DNA from: Microlunatus parietis
GTDB taxonomy: Bacteria; Actinomycetota; Actinomycetes; Propionibacteriales; Propionibacteriaceae
Length of the DNA: 64,000 bases
Assembly: GCF_013407955.1 (NCBI RefSeq)
Contig: NZ_JACCBU010000001.1
Span: forward strand, 6,448,001 to 6,512,000
Reading direction: 5' to 3'
Part shown: piece by piece, positions 45,810 through 53,875 of the stretch
Layout of the letters: each line of letters opens with the position of its first letter
How positions within the stretch are numbered: the stretch's first letter is position 1
The notes under the pieces: generated by a model
Seen by the model: only the letters and a program-made list of their open reading frames with translations
Told to the model about the DNA's origin: nothing
Databases searched by the model: none
Translations under genes and position numbers: made by a program

Positions 45810-47209
45810 GCCGTCACCTCCTCGGATGACTTGCTGTCGACGCCGTTACCGGTCGCCTCGGCCGGCTCGGCCGGACGGGTCGTCGTGGTGCCAAGCCCAC
45901 CCCGGCGGGTGGCACCCAGGGTCCCGAGATCGTACGCCGTCTCGGCGTGCTCGCTGCTGTCGACGCCGTCGAGCTCGCTGTCCTTGTCGACCCGGAAGCC
46001 GATCGTCTTCTCCAAGATCAAACCGATCAGGTACGTGATCACGAAGCTGACCACCATCACGGCCACGGCTCCGACGACCTGGCGCCAGAGTTGATCAAAG
46101 CCGCCGCCGTAGAAGAGGCCGTTGAGCCCGGCCGGCGTCTCCTCGGTGGGCGCCCCGGCGGGAGCCTCGCTGGTGAGGAAGAAGCCGATCGCGATGGTGC
46201 CCCACAGGCCGGCCACCAGATGCACGCCGACCACGTCGAGCGAGTCGTCGTACCCGAGCTTGTACTTCAGGCCGACCGCGAGGGCACACAGCGCACCGGC
46301 GATCGCACCGATGATGATCGCGCCGACCGGCGAGACCGAGGAGCAGGCCGGGGTGATCGCGACCAGGCCGGCGACCACACCGGAGGCGGCACCGAGCGAG
46401 GTCGGCTTGCCGTCCCGGATCCGTTCGGTGAGCAGCCAGCCGAGCGTACCGGCCGCTGTCGCGACGAGCGTGTTCACCCAGACCACGGAGGCGGTGTTGT
46501 CCGCGGCGACGGCGGAGCCGGCGTTGAAGCCGAACCAGCCGAACCAGAGCAGGCCGGCGCCGATCATGACCAGGGTCAGGTTGTGCGGCCGGATCGGCTC
46601 CTTGCCGAAGCCGATCCGCTTGCCCAGCACCAGGGCCAGGGCCAGGCCGGCCGCACCAGCGTTGATGTGCACCGCGGTGCCGCCGGCGAAGTCGATCGCG
46701 GCCAGGTTGTTGGCGATCCAGCCGCCGACGACGGAGCCGTCGTCGCTGGTGAACGCGAACACCCAGTGCGCGATCGGGAAGTAGACCAGAGTCACCCAGA
46801 TGCCAATGAAGATCATCCAGGTGCCGAACTTGGCCCGGTCGGCGATCGCGCCGGAGATCAGGGCCGCGGTGATGATCGCGAAGACGGCTTGGAACCCGAC
46901 GAACGCCATGGCCGGCAGCGAGGCTTCCGGATCGTCGGCCATCAGCCCGTTCAGGCCGAGGTACTCGATCGGGTTGCCGAGCAGGCCGAGGCCCACGTCG
47001 TTGCCGAAGGCGATGGAGTAGCCGTACAGCACCCAGAGCACCGAGATCAGTGCCAGCGCGCCGAAGCTCATCATCATCATGTTGAGCACGCTCTTCGCGC
47101 GGACCATGCCGCCGTAGAAGAGCGCGAGGCCGGGTGTCATCAGCAACACCAGGGCCGCGGAGGTGAGAATCCAGGCCGTGTCGCCCGAATTCAGTTCGAG
47201 TGGAGTCAT
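45806..47209 (-). CDS. amtB: Ammonium transporter AmtB
   Basis: A 467-residue trimeric ammonium channel with 11 membrane helices and no long signal peptide. Conserved segments include the early LALFYGGMVRAKSVLNMMM, DFAGGTAVHINAGAAGL (His of the twin-His pore), LWFGWFGFNAGS and the later DDSLDVVGVHLVAGLWGTI with the second pore His. The C-terminal tail (KTIGFRVDKDSELDGVDSSEHAETAYDLG) is the usual PII-contact region. It is the first gene of amtB-glnK-glnD, each overlapping the next by 4 bp. GlnR-like boxes 80-125 bp upstream suggest induction under nitrogen limitation. Confidence 0.96.
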   Translation of the reverse strand: MTPLELNSGDTAWILTSAALVLLMTPGLALFYGGMVRAKSVLNMMMMSFGALALISVLWVLYGYSIAFGNDVGLGLLGNPIEYLGLNGLMADDPEASLPAMAFVGFQAVFAIITAALISGAIADRAKFGTWMIFIGIWVTLVYFPIAHWVFAFTSDDGSVVGGWIANNLAAIDFAGGTAVHINAGAAGLALALVLGKRIGFGKEPIRPHNLTLVMIGAGLLWFGWFGFNAGSAVAADNTASVVWVNTLVATAAGTLGWLLTERIRDGKPTSLGAASGVVAGLVAITPACSSVSPVGAIIIGAIAGALCALAVGLKYKLGYDDSLDVVGVHLVAGLWGTIAIGFFLTSEAPAGAPTEETPAGLNGLFYGGGFDQLWRQVVGAVAVMVVSFVITYLIGLILEKTIGFRVDKDSELDGVDSSEHAETAYDLGTLGATRRGGLGTTTTRPAEPAEATGNGVDSKSSEEVTA

Positions 47210-47288
47210 GGAGATTCCTTCGGTGAAGAAGCTGGAAAGTCCTGGCCCCGACTCTGCTGAGCGGATATTGCAGAGGGCGCGCCGTGTT

Positions 47289-47335
47289 GTTACGCGGCAG
47301 TTTCAGATTCGACCATCACGTGACGAATCGGTTAC
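47289..47335 (-). promoter_or_regulatory. Two GlnR-type boxes before amtB
   Basis: On the minus strand GTAAC-N6-GTCAC (47335-47320) and GAAAC-N6-GTAAC (47304-47289) match the 5-N6-5 half-site pattern of actinobacterial GlnR boxes (GTNAC/GAAAC). The first overlaps the last codons of the upstream MFS gene. GlnR is the known activator of amtB-glnK-glnD in Streptomyces. Confidence 0.65.
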
Positions 47336-48582
47336 AGCCGTGCTTCCGTGACCTCACCGGTGCCGGTTCGGCAACGCAACCTGCGCACCGAAGGTACGGC
47401 GAGCGCGGCCAGACAGCTGGCCACGATGACGGCCCCGACGACGACCAGCCAGGGCCGGAAACCGGTCAGTGCCGCGACGGGAGCGGTGAGCGCCAGCCCG
47501 ACCGGCCGGGCGACATAGGAGCCGACCTGGTCGAGCGCGTACACCCGGGCCAGCTTGTCCTCGGCGATGTTCTGCTGGATCGACAGGTCCCAGCCGACGC
47601 TGAAGATCTCCAGCCCGAACCCGTGCGCGAAGGCCCCGGCCAGCAGTACCGCCAGCCCGGCCGCCGTCGGGCTCGCGTACGCCATCGCGAACGGGAACGC
47701 CGCCGTCAGGATGAGCAGCGCAACCCCAGCCAGCAGCGGGCGCTGCGGCCGCCAGCGCAGGCTGACCAGGCCGCCGGTGAGGAAGCCGGTCATCATCGCC
47801 GCCAGGCCCCAGCCCCAGGCGTCGCGGCCGAGCGTCTCGCCGATGACGATCGGTCCGAGGACGGCCTGCGCGCCGCCGAAGAAGAGGTGGTAGATCAGCG
47901 CCTGCAGCAACAGCAGCCACAGCCAGGCGTGCCGGAACACCTCCCGGGCACCCTCGGTCAGTCCGCGCAGCATCGACTCGTCGGTGCTGCCGGTCGGGCG
48001 TTCGGCGCGCAGCCGGGAGAAGCACCAGGCGGCGATGCCGAGGGCCGCGGCGTCGACGGCGAGTGCCCAGCCGGAGCCGATCCAGACGACGAGCATCCCG
48101 GCGAGACCGGTGCCCATGATCATCCCGACGTTCTGGCCGAGCCGGCGGCTGGCGACAGCGCCGGCGAGCTGGGCGTCGTTCACGGTCTGGCCGATCAGGG
48201 CCCGGGAGCTCGGCACCGCCAGCGCAGTCGCACAGCCGCCGGCAACGCCGATCGCTCCGAGCAGCGGGATCGTCGCCCAGCCACCGATCAGACCGGCCGC
48301 CGCGATCAGCTGGACCAGTCCACTGCCGGCGGTGGCCAGCGCGACCAGCCGGCTGCGAGGGATCCGATCACCGAGCCAGCCGCCGAACAGCGAGGTGATC
48401 ACGTCCGCGGCCGCGTACAGGGCGATCACCAGGCCGAGCTCCTGTGCCGACCCGCCGAGGTCGAGCACGGCGAACGCCAGCGCGACCGGCGCGATCCCGG
48501 CCCCGAGCGACTGGATCGTGGTCCCGCCGAGCAGCCAGCGGAACGGGACCGACGTCAGCGGGCTCGCCTTGCTCTCGTTCAC
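47332..48582 (-). CDS. MFS transporter (drug-efflux-like)
   Basis: A 416-residue major facilitator with 12 expected helices. The loop 2-3 signature is GGWLGDRIPRSRLVALATAG near residue 63, and the pattern LGQNVGMIMGTGLAGMLV in helix 5 region resembles actinobacterial efflux proteins of the enterobactin-exporter-like group. GTG 48582 lies exactly at the expected transcription start, so translation is probably leaderless. It is divergent from a MarR gene, its likely repressor. Its 3' end runs into the GlnR boxes of amtB. Confidence 0.9.
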   Translation of the reverse strand: MNESKASPLTSVPFRWLLGGTTIQSLGAGIAPVALAFAVLDLGGSAQELGLVIALYAAADVITSLFGGWLGDRIPRSRLVALATAGSGLVQLIAAAGLIGGWATIPLLGAIGVAGGCATALAVPSSRALIGQTVNDAQLAGAVASRRLGQNVGMIMGTGLAGMLVVWIGSGWALAVDAAALGIAAWCFSRLRAERPTGSTDESMLRGLTEGAREVFRHAWLWLLLLQALIYHLFFGGAQAVLGPIVIGETLGRDAWGWGLAAMMTGFLTGGLVSLRWRPQRPLLAGVALLILTAAFPFAMAYASPTAAGLAVLLAGAFAHGFGLEIFSVGWDLSIQQNIAEDKLARVYALDQVGSYVARPVGLALTAPVAALTGFRPWLVVVGAVIVASCLAALAVPSVRRLRCRTGTGEVTEARL

Positions 48583-48619
48583 GTGCGTAAAAGTAATTTG
48601 CTGGCGAATATTTTGTCAA
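48583..48619 (-). promoter_or_regulatory. Sigma-70-type promoter of the MFS gene, probably leaderless, in the MarR control region
   Basis: On the minus strand TTGACA (48619-48614), 17 nt, then TTACTT (48596-48591), followed by 8 nt and the GTG start. The -35 is a perfect consensus, and transcription would begin at or next to the start codon. The 60-bp region between the divergent MFS and MarR genes is strikingly A/T-rich and is the natural place for a MarR operator. Confidence 0.6.
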
Positions 48620-48642
48620 CGAAGTATCACTATGCTGGGGAC

Positions 48643-49164
48643 ATGCCTGACGATGCGGCCGACCGCCACGTGCAACGGTGGCGCAACCACTGGATCGACG
48701 TACCGTTCGACGACGAGGTCGAGGCGGCGATCTACCGGATCCAACTGATCGCCGGGCGGCTGACCGACTACAAGGCCGAGGCCGCGGCGCGGGTCGGGCT
48801 CGAGCTCGCCGAGTACGCGACGCTGCACACGCTGATGATCAGGGAGACGCCCGGCCGGGCATCGCCGTCCCGGCTGGCCGAGGACATGGGCATCTCGCCG
48901 GCCGGGATGACCGGCCGGCTGGCCAAGCTGGAGCAGGCCGGCTACGTGCAACGGGTTCCGGGCGGTACGGACCGGCGTCGCCTGGACGTCGAGGTGACCC
49001 GGTCCGGCGCCGACCTGTGGCGGCGGGCGATGGACCTGCGCGGTCAGCGTGAGGAGGAGATGGCTGCGGCGCTGTCCCGCAGGGAACTGGCCGCGCTGAA
49101 CCGGATGCTCAAGCGGATGCTGGCCCGGCTCGACGTACCCGAATCGGACGGGCCGGCGGAATGA
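48643..49164 (+). CDS. MarR-family transcriptional regulator
   Basis: A 173-residue regulator. A winged helix-turn-helix spans about 50-130: LAEYATLHTLMIRETPGRASPSRLAEDMGISPAGMTGRLAKLEQAGYVQR-type order, with the wing at VPGGTDRRRLDVEVT, the MarR D-x-R signature. N- and C-terminal helices form the dimer interface. It is divergent from the MFS gene 60 bp away and probably represses it until a drug or metabolite binds. Its TGA (49162-49164) directly abuts the stop of the convergent def gene, so there is no intergenic base. Confidence 0.92.
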   Translation: MPDDAADRHVQRWRNHWIDVPFDDEVEAAIYRIQLIAGRLTDYKAEAAARVGLELAEYATLHTLMIRETPGRASPSRLAEDMGISPAGMTGRLAKLEQAGYVQRVPGGTDRRRLDVEVTRSGADLWRRAMDLRGQREEEMAAALSRRELAALNRMLKRMLARLDVPESDGPAE

Positions 49165-49746
49165 TCAAGAACCGGTGAAGCTCAGCGAACGTAGATCCGC
49201 CTGGTCCAGGTAGAGCGTCCCGTTCAGGTGATCGGTCTCGTGCTGGACGATCCGGGCCGACCAGCCGGTGAACTCCTGCTCCCGCGGCACGAGTTGATCA
49301 TCGAGGTAGCTCAGCCGGACCCGGGTGTGCCGGGCTCGCACGGCGCGGTAGCCGGGCACCGAGAGGCAGCCCTCGTAGTGCTCGGCCTGATCATCGTCGA
49401 GCGGCGTGTAGACCGGATTGATGATCACCTGGTACGGCAGCGGCCGCCGGTCGAGGGCCGTGGTGACCTCCTCTGGCAGATCGGCGTCGTCCTCGATCAC
49501 CGCGATCCGCAGGCCCAGGCCGATCTGCGGCGCGGCCAGGCCGACGCCGGGCGCGGCCCGCATCGTCTCGCGCATCGCCGCCAGCAACTCGGCGAGCAGC
49601 GGTGCCGGAAGCTGTCCGTGGTAGTCGGCGGCTGGCCGGCGCAGCACCGGGTCGCCGGCGAGGACGATCGAGACCGGCCGCGGTCCGGCCAGCAGCTCCT
49701 CCACCCGGATGATCAACTTCTCATCCATGATCATCGAGTCGTTCAT
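49165..49746 (-). CDS. def: Peptide deformylase
   Basis: A 193-residue deformylase that removes the N-formyl group from new proteins; iron or another metal is bound at the active site. All three family motifs are present: GVGLAAPQIG near residue 65, EGCLSVPG near 125 (Cys ligand) and QHETDHLNG near 165 (two His ligands and catalytic Glu). ATG 49746 is preferred over TTG 49752, which overlaps the galE stop. It is downstream of galE with 2 bp spacing. The N-terminal 25 residues are longer than in the minimal enzyme. It is likely an extra copy besides a housekeeping def elsewhere, which cannot be checked here. Confidence 0.93.
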   Translation of the reverse strand: MNDSMIMDEKLIIRVEELLAGPRPVSIVLAGDPVLRRPAADYHGQLPAPLLAELLAAMRETMRAAPGVGLAAPQIGLGLRIAVIEDDADLPEEVTTALDRRPLPYQVIINPVYTPLDDDQAEHYEGCLSVPGYRAVRARHTRVRLSYLDDQLVPREQEFTGWSARIVQHETDHLNGTLYLDQADLRSLSFTGS

Positions 49747-49748
49747 GA

Positions 49749-50780
49749 TCAACGACGGGCCGGGGTGGCCCGCCCGGTTCCGGTCGGGGCGACCTTCGGC
49801 TCGCCGTGGGTGAGCTCCCAGGCGGTCCAGGCGGAATCGGTCATCTCGGCCAGCGTGTGCCGGGAGGTCCAGCCGAGGGCCTCCTTGATCCGGCTCACGT
49901 CGGCGGCCACCTCGGCCGGGTCGCCGGGCCGGCGGGCGACGATCTCCGGGTCGATCGCGTACCCGGACGACTTGCCGATCTCGGCCAGCACCTCGAGCAC
50001 CGAGGAGCCGTGCCCGGTGCCGACGTTGAAGATGTCGTACGGGCGGTCGTCCCGCTCCAGGTAGTCGAGCGCGGCCAGGTGGGCGTCGGCCAGGTCAAGG
50101 ACGTGGACGTAGTCGCGGATCCCGGTGCCGTCCGGGGTCGGGTAGTCGTTGCCGAACACCTTGGGCCGCTCACCCGCGGTCAGCGAGCGCAGGGCCAGCG
50201 GAATGAGATTGAGCACGGTCGGGTCGCCGAGCTCCGGCCAGCCGGTCCCGGCGACGTTGAAGTAGCGCAGCCCGACGCCGCGCAGACCCCAGGAGACGCC
50301 GGCCGCGCGCATCATCCACTCGCAGACCAGCTTCGTCTCGCCGTACGGGCTGATCGGCTGCGGCGCCGTGTCCTCGGTGACCAGTTGCCCGGCCGGCACG
50401 TCGGCCTTGCCGTAGGCCGCGGCGGAGGACGAGAACATCATCTTGTTCACGCCGGCCGCCTGCATCGCCTGCAGCAGGTGGCCGAAGCCGCCGACGTTCT
50501 GCTGGTAGTACCAGACCGGGCGCTCCACCGACTCGCCGACCTGCTTCTTCGCGGCGATGTGGATGACGGCGTCGACCGCATACTCGGTGAGCACGTTCTC
50601 CAGCTTCTCCACGCAGTCCGGCACCGAAAGATCAAGATGGACCAGGGCGGCCGTGCCGACGTTCTCGGCCACGCCGGTGCTCAGGTCGTCGACCACGATC
50701 ACCGTGTCGTCGCGCCGCTGCAGCAGCCTCACCACATGGGCGCCGATGTAGCCGGCACCGCCCGTCACCAGAACCTTCAT
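49749..50780 (-). CDS. galE: UDP-glucose 4-epimerase
   Basis: A 343-residue extended SDR that interconverts UDP-glucose and UDP-galactose with bound NAD. It starts MKVLVTGGAGYIGAH (dinucleotide motif), has the catalytic Ser region MFSSSAAAYGKAD and YGETK (Tyr and Lys) near residue 145, NVGTGHGSSVLEVL, and the C-terminal VARRPGDPAEVAAD segment, all typical of GalE. The ATG 50780 is clear; longer upstream frames overlap the divergent SRPBCC gene. def follows after 2 bp. Confidence 0.95.
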   Translation of the reverse strand: MKVLVTGGAGYIGAHVVRLLQRRDDTVIVVDDLSTGVAENVGTAALVHLDLSVPDCVEKLENVLTEYAVDAVIHIAAKKQVGESVERPVWYYQQNVGGFGHLLQAMQAAGVNKMMFSSSAAAYGKADVPAGQLVTEDTAPQPISPYGETKLVCEWMMRAAGVSWGLRGVGLRYFNVAGTGWPELGDPTVLNLIPLALRSLTAGERPKVFGNDYPTPDGTGIRDYVHVLDLADAHLAALDYLERDDRPYDIFNVGTGHGSSVLEVLAEIGKSSGYAIDPEIVARRPGDPAEVAADVSRIKEALGWTSRHTLAEMTDSAWTAWELTHGEPKVAPTGTGRATPARR

Positions 50781-50815
50781 GGCTTGCACCCTATCCGGGT
50801 CGTGCTTTAGTCTGC

Positions 50816-50827
50816 ACTTATATAAGT
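50816..50827. promoter_or_regulatory. AT-rich palindrome before the SRPBCC gene, possible ArsR operator
   Basis: ACTTATATAAGT is a perfect 12-bp palindrome in a GC-rich context, 23 bp before the SRPBCC start. The ArsR gene encoded two positions downstream is the likely binder, since SRPBCC/ArsR pairs usually autoregulate. Confidence 0.55.
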
Positions 50828-50850
50828 TTGGTCTTAGAGAAAGGATTCGG

Positions 50851-51486
50851 ATGAACCCGTTGGAACATGTCAAGGCGGTGACCCGTGAGGTCCGGACCGG
50901 GGAGCGGGACGGCAAGCCGACCAAGATCGCGATCGCCCGCCGCGCCTTCCCGGCCGGGCAGGACGACGTCTGGGACGCGCTGACCAACGCCGAGCGGCTG
51001 CCGCGCTGGTTCCTGCCGGTGTCCGGCGACCTCGAGGTCGGCGGACGGTACCAGTTCGAGGGCAACGCCGGCGGCACCGTGGAGACCTGTCGGCAGCCGG
51101 AGTTGATCAAGACCACCTGGGAGTTCGGCGACCAGGTCTCCTGGCTGGAGATCAGGCTCAGTCCGGACGGCGACCGGACGTCGGTCGAGCTGATCCACGA
51201 GGCGCACGTCGATCCCGAATTCGCCAAGCAGTACGGACCTGGTGCCGTCGGGGTCGGCTGGGACGGCGCGTTCCTCGGCCTCGGGCTGCATCTCGAATCG
51301 GGAGCCGAGCGGCCGGAGGAGGTGGCCAGCTGGCCCACCACGCCGGAGGGTGTGGAGTTCCACCGCTACGCCGCCGACGACTGGGCCCGGGCCGACATCG
51401 GGGACGGCACCGATCCGGCGGAGGCGCGGGCTGCGGCGGAGGCGGTGCTCGCCTTCTACACCGTCGTGCCGGAGGAGCAGCCGTGA
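50851..51486 (+). CDS. SRPBCC (AHSA1-like) domain protein
   Basis: A 211-residue START-like helix-grip protein. The typical order is present: IAIARRAFPAGQDDVWDALTNAERLPRWFLPV near residue 20-55, GGRYQFEGNAGGTVE, then LIKTTWEF and a GVGWDGAFLGLGLHL helix. The family binds hydrophobic ligands in a deep cavity. AGAAAGGA precedes ATG 50851. It stands before a decayed second copy and an ArsR regulator, the common actinobacterial SRPBCC/ArsR arrangement. The ligand is unknown. Confidence 0.9.
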   Translation: MNPLEHVKAVTREVRTGERDGKPTKIAIARRAFPAGQDDVWDALTNAERLPRWFLPVSGDLEVGGRYQFEGNAGGTVETCRQPELIKTTWEFGDQVSWLEIRLSPDGDRTSVELIHEAHVDPEFAKQYGPGAVGVGWDGAFLGLGLHLESGAERPEEVASWPTTPEGVEFHRYAADDWARADIGDGTDPAEARAAAEAVLAFYTVVPEEQP

Positions 51487-51803
51487 TCAACGCCCTGGGC
51501 CTACGACGCCGGGGTGCCACCGGAGTTGATCAAGGTGACCTGTCCGCCGAGCCGGACGGCCGGACCATGATCGAACGACGGCACGAGCAGCCGGACCGTG
51601 ACAGCTGGCGGACGTACGGGCCGGGCGCCGGGGGAGTGGGCTGGTGATCGAGCAGGAGTGGAGGTCGACCCCGGGCGGACGGGACGCGCTTCGGCGGTCC
51701 AGCGCCCGACTGGGGCCGGGCGGCTGTTGTGGGCGGCGAGGACGCGAGGCTGGCCGCGACGGCGGCCGACCGGACGGCGGCCGCCTATATGGCCGAGTCC
51801 TGA
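51487..51803 (+). pseudogene. Decayed second SRPBCC gene
   Basis: This gap between the intact SRPBCC gene and ArsR contains shifted fragments of the same fold: PELIKVTC from 51520, then in another frame DGRTMIERRHEQPDRDSW and YGPGAGGVGW from 51555, a TGA at 51645-51647, and finally GGEDARLAATAADRTAAAYMAES in the same frame to TGA 51801-51803. These correspond in order to segments of the intact neighbour (PELIKTTWEF, DGDRTSVELIHEAHV, YGPGAVGVGW, and the Ala-rich end). The front third is missing or unrecognisable. It is a frameshifted, stop-bearing paralogue. Confidence 0.75.
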
Positions 51804-51819
51804 GGCGGCCCGGCTGATC

Positions 51820-52197
51820 ATGGCGATCTTCGAAACCCTGGCCGACCCGGTCCGCCGTCATCTGCTCGAGCTGCTCGCCCGCGGAGACCGTACCGCCGGT
51901 GAACTCGCGGAGGCAGCGCGGGACCGGTTCGGCATCTCCCAGCCGGCCACGTCCCAGCACCTGAAGGTGCTCCGGGACACCGAGCTGGTGACGGTACGGG
52001 TCGACGGCACCCGCCGGATCTACGCGGTGAACCTACCCGCGCTCGACGAACTGCATGCCTGGCTGGCCCAATTCCATGATCAGTTCGCCCAGCCGTTGGA
52101 CGCGCTGGCCACCGAGCTGGCTCGCGGCAAACGGCAGCGGCGGCGGGCGCCCGGAACGGGGGCGAAGCCGGAGGATCCCGCCGCGGAAACGGCTTGA
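51820..52197 (+). CDS. ArsR-family transcriptional regulator
   Basis: A 125-residue winged-helix regulator. MAIFETLADPVRRHLLELLARGD opens the fold, FGISQPATSQHLKVLRD is the recognition helix, and the wing is VTVRVDGTRRIYAVN. No metal-binding Cys pair (ELCVCDL) is visible, so it senses something other than arsenite. The basic C-terminal tail is unstructured. It belongs with the SRPBCC gene and probably controls it through the palindrome at 50816-50827. GAGGCGG precedes the ATG. Confidence 0.92.
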   Translation: MAIFETLADPVRRHLLELLARGDRTAGELAEAARDRFGISQPATSQHLKVLRDTELVTVRVDGTRRIYAVNLPALDELHAWLAQFHDQFAQPLDALATELARGKRQRRRAPGTGAKPEDPAAETA

Positions 52198-52213
52198 CGC
52201 GTGGTGCAGGCTG

Positions 52214-53215
52214 GTGGTCGTGGAGACCTCGGAGCCCATCGTCCCCGCGAAGCTGCGGCCGGGCGACACCGTACGGGTGATCGCGCCGGCGCGGAGCCGC
52301 GCGTTCGTCCTGGACCATGATCATTCCGCGGTGATCGAACGACGGTTCGCCGAGCTCGGCCTGCGGGTGACGTTCGGCCGTCACGTCGATGAGCGGGACG
52401 CCTTCGAGTCCAGTTCGATCGAGTCCCGGGTGGCGGACCTGCACGAGGCGTTCGCCGCTCCCGAGGTGCGCGGGATCCTGACCGTGATCGGCGGCTTCAA
52501 CAGCAACGAGCTGCTGCCGTACCTCGACTGGGAGCTGGTCGCTGCGAACCCGAAGATCTTCTGCGGCTACTCCGACATCACCGCGCTGCAGAACGCGATC
52601 CTGGCCCGGACCGGCATGATCACCTACTCGGGTCCGCACTGGTCGACCTTCGGCATGCGTGATCATCTCGAGCCGACCGTCGCCTGGTTCCGGCAGGCCT
52701 GCCTGGCCGACGAACCGTACCCGATTCGGGCGGCGGGCTCCTGGACCGACGACCCCTGGTTCCTTGATCAGGACGATCGCACGGTCCGGCCCACCGACGG
52801 CTGGTGGGCCCTGACCCCGGGCACGGCGCGCGGCCGGCTGGTCGGCGGCAACCTGTGCACGCTGAACCTGCTCCAGGGCACGCCGTGGTGGCCCAGTCTC
52901 GACGGGGCCGTCCTGGCGGTCGAGGACGACTACCTGACCAACCCGCACGAGTTCGCCCGCGACCTCACCTCGCTGCTCCAACTGCCCGACGCCGCCGGCC
53001 TGCGCGGCCTGCTGATCGGACGCTTCCAGGCCAACAGCGGGGTGACCCGCGACCTGCTCGAGGAGATCGTCCGCCGCCAGCCGGTCCTGGCCGGCCTGCC
53101 CGTCCTGGCCAACCTCGACTTCGGCCACACCAATCCGATCGCGACCCTCCCGATCGGCGGCGACGTCGAACTGATCACCGATCCCGAGCCCGTACTCCGC
53201 ATCCACACGCATTGA
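52214..53215 (+). CDS. S66-family peptidase (LD-carboxypeptidase or MccF-like)
   Basis: A 333-residue serine peptidase. The nucleophile is in CGYSDITALQNAIL near residue 115 (Ser), the acidic partner in AVEDDYLTN near 235, and His in DFGHTNPIATLPIG near 310, which is the Ser-Glu-His order of S66. The family either cleaves the L,D-peptide bond of peptidoglycan during recycling or, as MccF, inactivates microcin C-like peptidyl-nucleotides. A long insert around WFLDQDDRTVRPTDGWW favours the MccF-like group. There is no signal peptide. GTG 52214 or 52220 is the start. Confidence 0.88.
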   Translation: MVVETSEPIVPAKLRPGDTVRVIAPARSRAFVLDHDHSAVIERRFAELGLRVTFGRHVDERDAFESSSIESRVADLHEAFAAPEVRGILTVIGGFNSNELLPYLDWELVAANPKIFCGYSDITALQNAILARTGMITYSGPHWSTFGMRDHLEPTVAWFRQACLADEPYPIRAAGSWTDDPWFLDQDDRTVRPTDGWWALTPGTARGRLVGGNLCTLNLLQGTPWWPSLDGAVLAVEDDYLTNPHEFARDLTSLLQLPDAAGLRGLLIGRFQANSGVTRDLLEEIVRRQPVLAGLPVLANLDFGHTNPIATLPIGGDVELITDPEPVLRIHTH

Positions 53216-53375
53216 TCCGGTCGAGACGATCCAGCAGGCACTGACCGCTTGGGCGACCGCGCCGCCAGTCGCCGCCGGTCAGGCCCACCACAAGCCGCTG
53301 GAACGCGCCGCAAAGCGCCCCGCTCTCCAGGCCCGGCCGATCGCCGCGCCCAGCGCCCGGCCCAGCACGCCGACG
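53216..53375. other. Non-coding stretch after the S66 gene
   Basis: I see no gene, RNA or clear signal here apart from very high GC. It leads into the first CGAGTGTGAGG hairpin. Confidence 0.4.
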
Positions 53376-53435
53376 TCGAGTGTGAGGTTACGGACCACCG
53401 AAATCGATTTCATCGGTTCGTAACGTCACACTCGG
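53376..53435. repeat. CGAGTGTGAGG hairpin element, copy 1
   Basis: CGAGTGTGAGGTTACG (53377-53392) pairs with CGTAACGTCACACTCG (53419-53434) with one mismatch. The loop contains its own GAAATCGATTTC palindrome, so the element can fold as a nested hairpin. A second copy lies at 53812-53875. Confidence 0.75.
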
Positions 53436-53811
53436 TGACATCGCCCCGATCGGGCGGCGGGTGGTCTCGCTTCTGGTCGGGTGGCGGGTGGCATCGCCCC
53501 GGTCGGGCGGCGGGTGGCATCGCTCCCGATCAGGCGGCGCCTCGTCATGCTTCGGTACCGCGGCCCGCTCCGGGTGGGGTCCCTGATGCCGGGCTCCGTG
53601 GCGGGCGCGCGCCGGCGGGGCATCCGGTGGTTACGACTCTGGTCGCCGGGTTTCTGCTGCCGTGGGTGGTGGCTGGCCCGAGCCTCCCGGTCCCAGCGGC
53701 CTCCGGATTCCCACTGGGTGCGGCGTTCGGCGCCCGCGTCCCAGGCGGACCCTCCAGGCAAAGGCTCGTGAGGTCGCCTCGCCCCGCTCGCCGACCTGCG
53801 CCGCCCGTCGA
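53436..53811. other. Non-coding interval between two hairpin copies
   Basis: This 376-bp interval has GGGCGGCGGGTGGC-type short repeats near 53450-53530 and otherwise nothing that I can support. Frames on both strands are low-complexity and show no family. Confidence 0.45.
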
Positions 53812-53875
53812 CGTCGAGTGTGAGGTTCCGGGCCCCTGAAAACGGTTTCAGTTGGTCGTAGCCTCACACTCGACG
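53812..53875. repeat. CGAGTGTGAGG hairpin element, copy 2
   Basis: CGTCGAGTGTGAGG (53812-53825) pairs perfectly with CCTCACACTCGACG (53862-53875). The loop again holds a GAAA/TTTC mini-hairpin (CTGAAA and TTTCAG). Copy 1 has the same stem sequence, so this is a repeated element. Confidence 0.75.
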
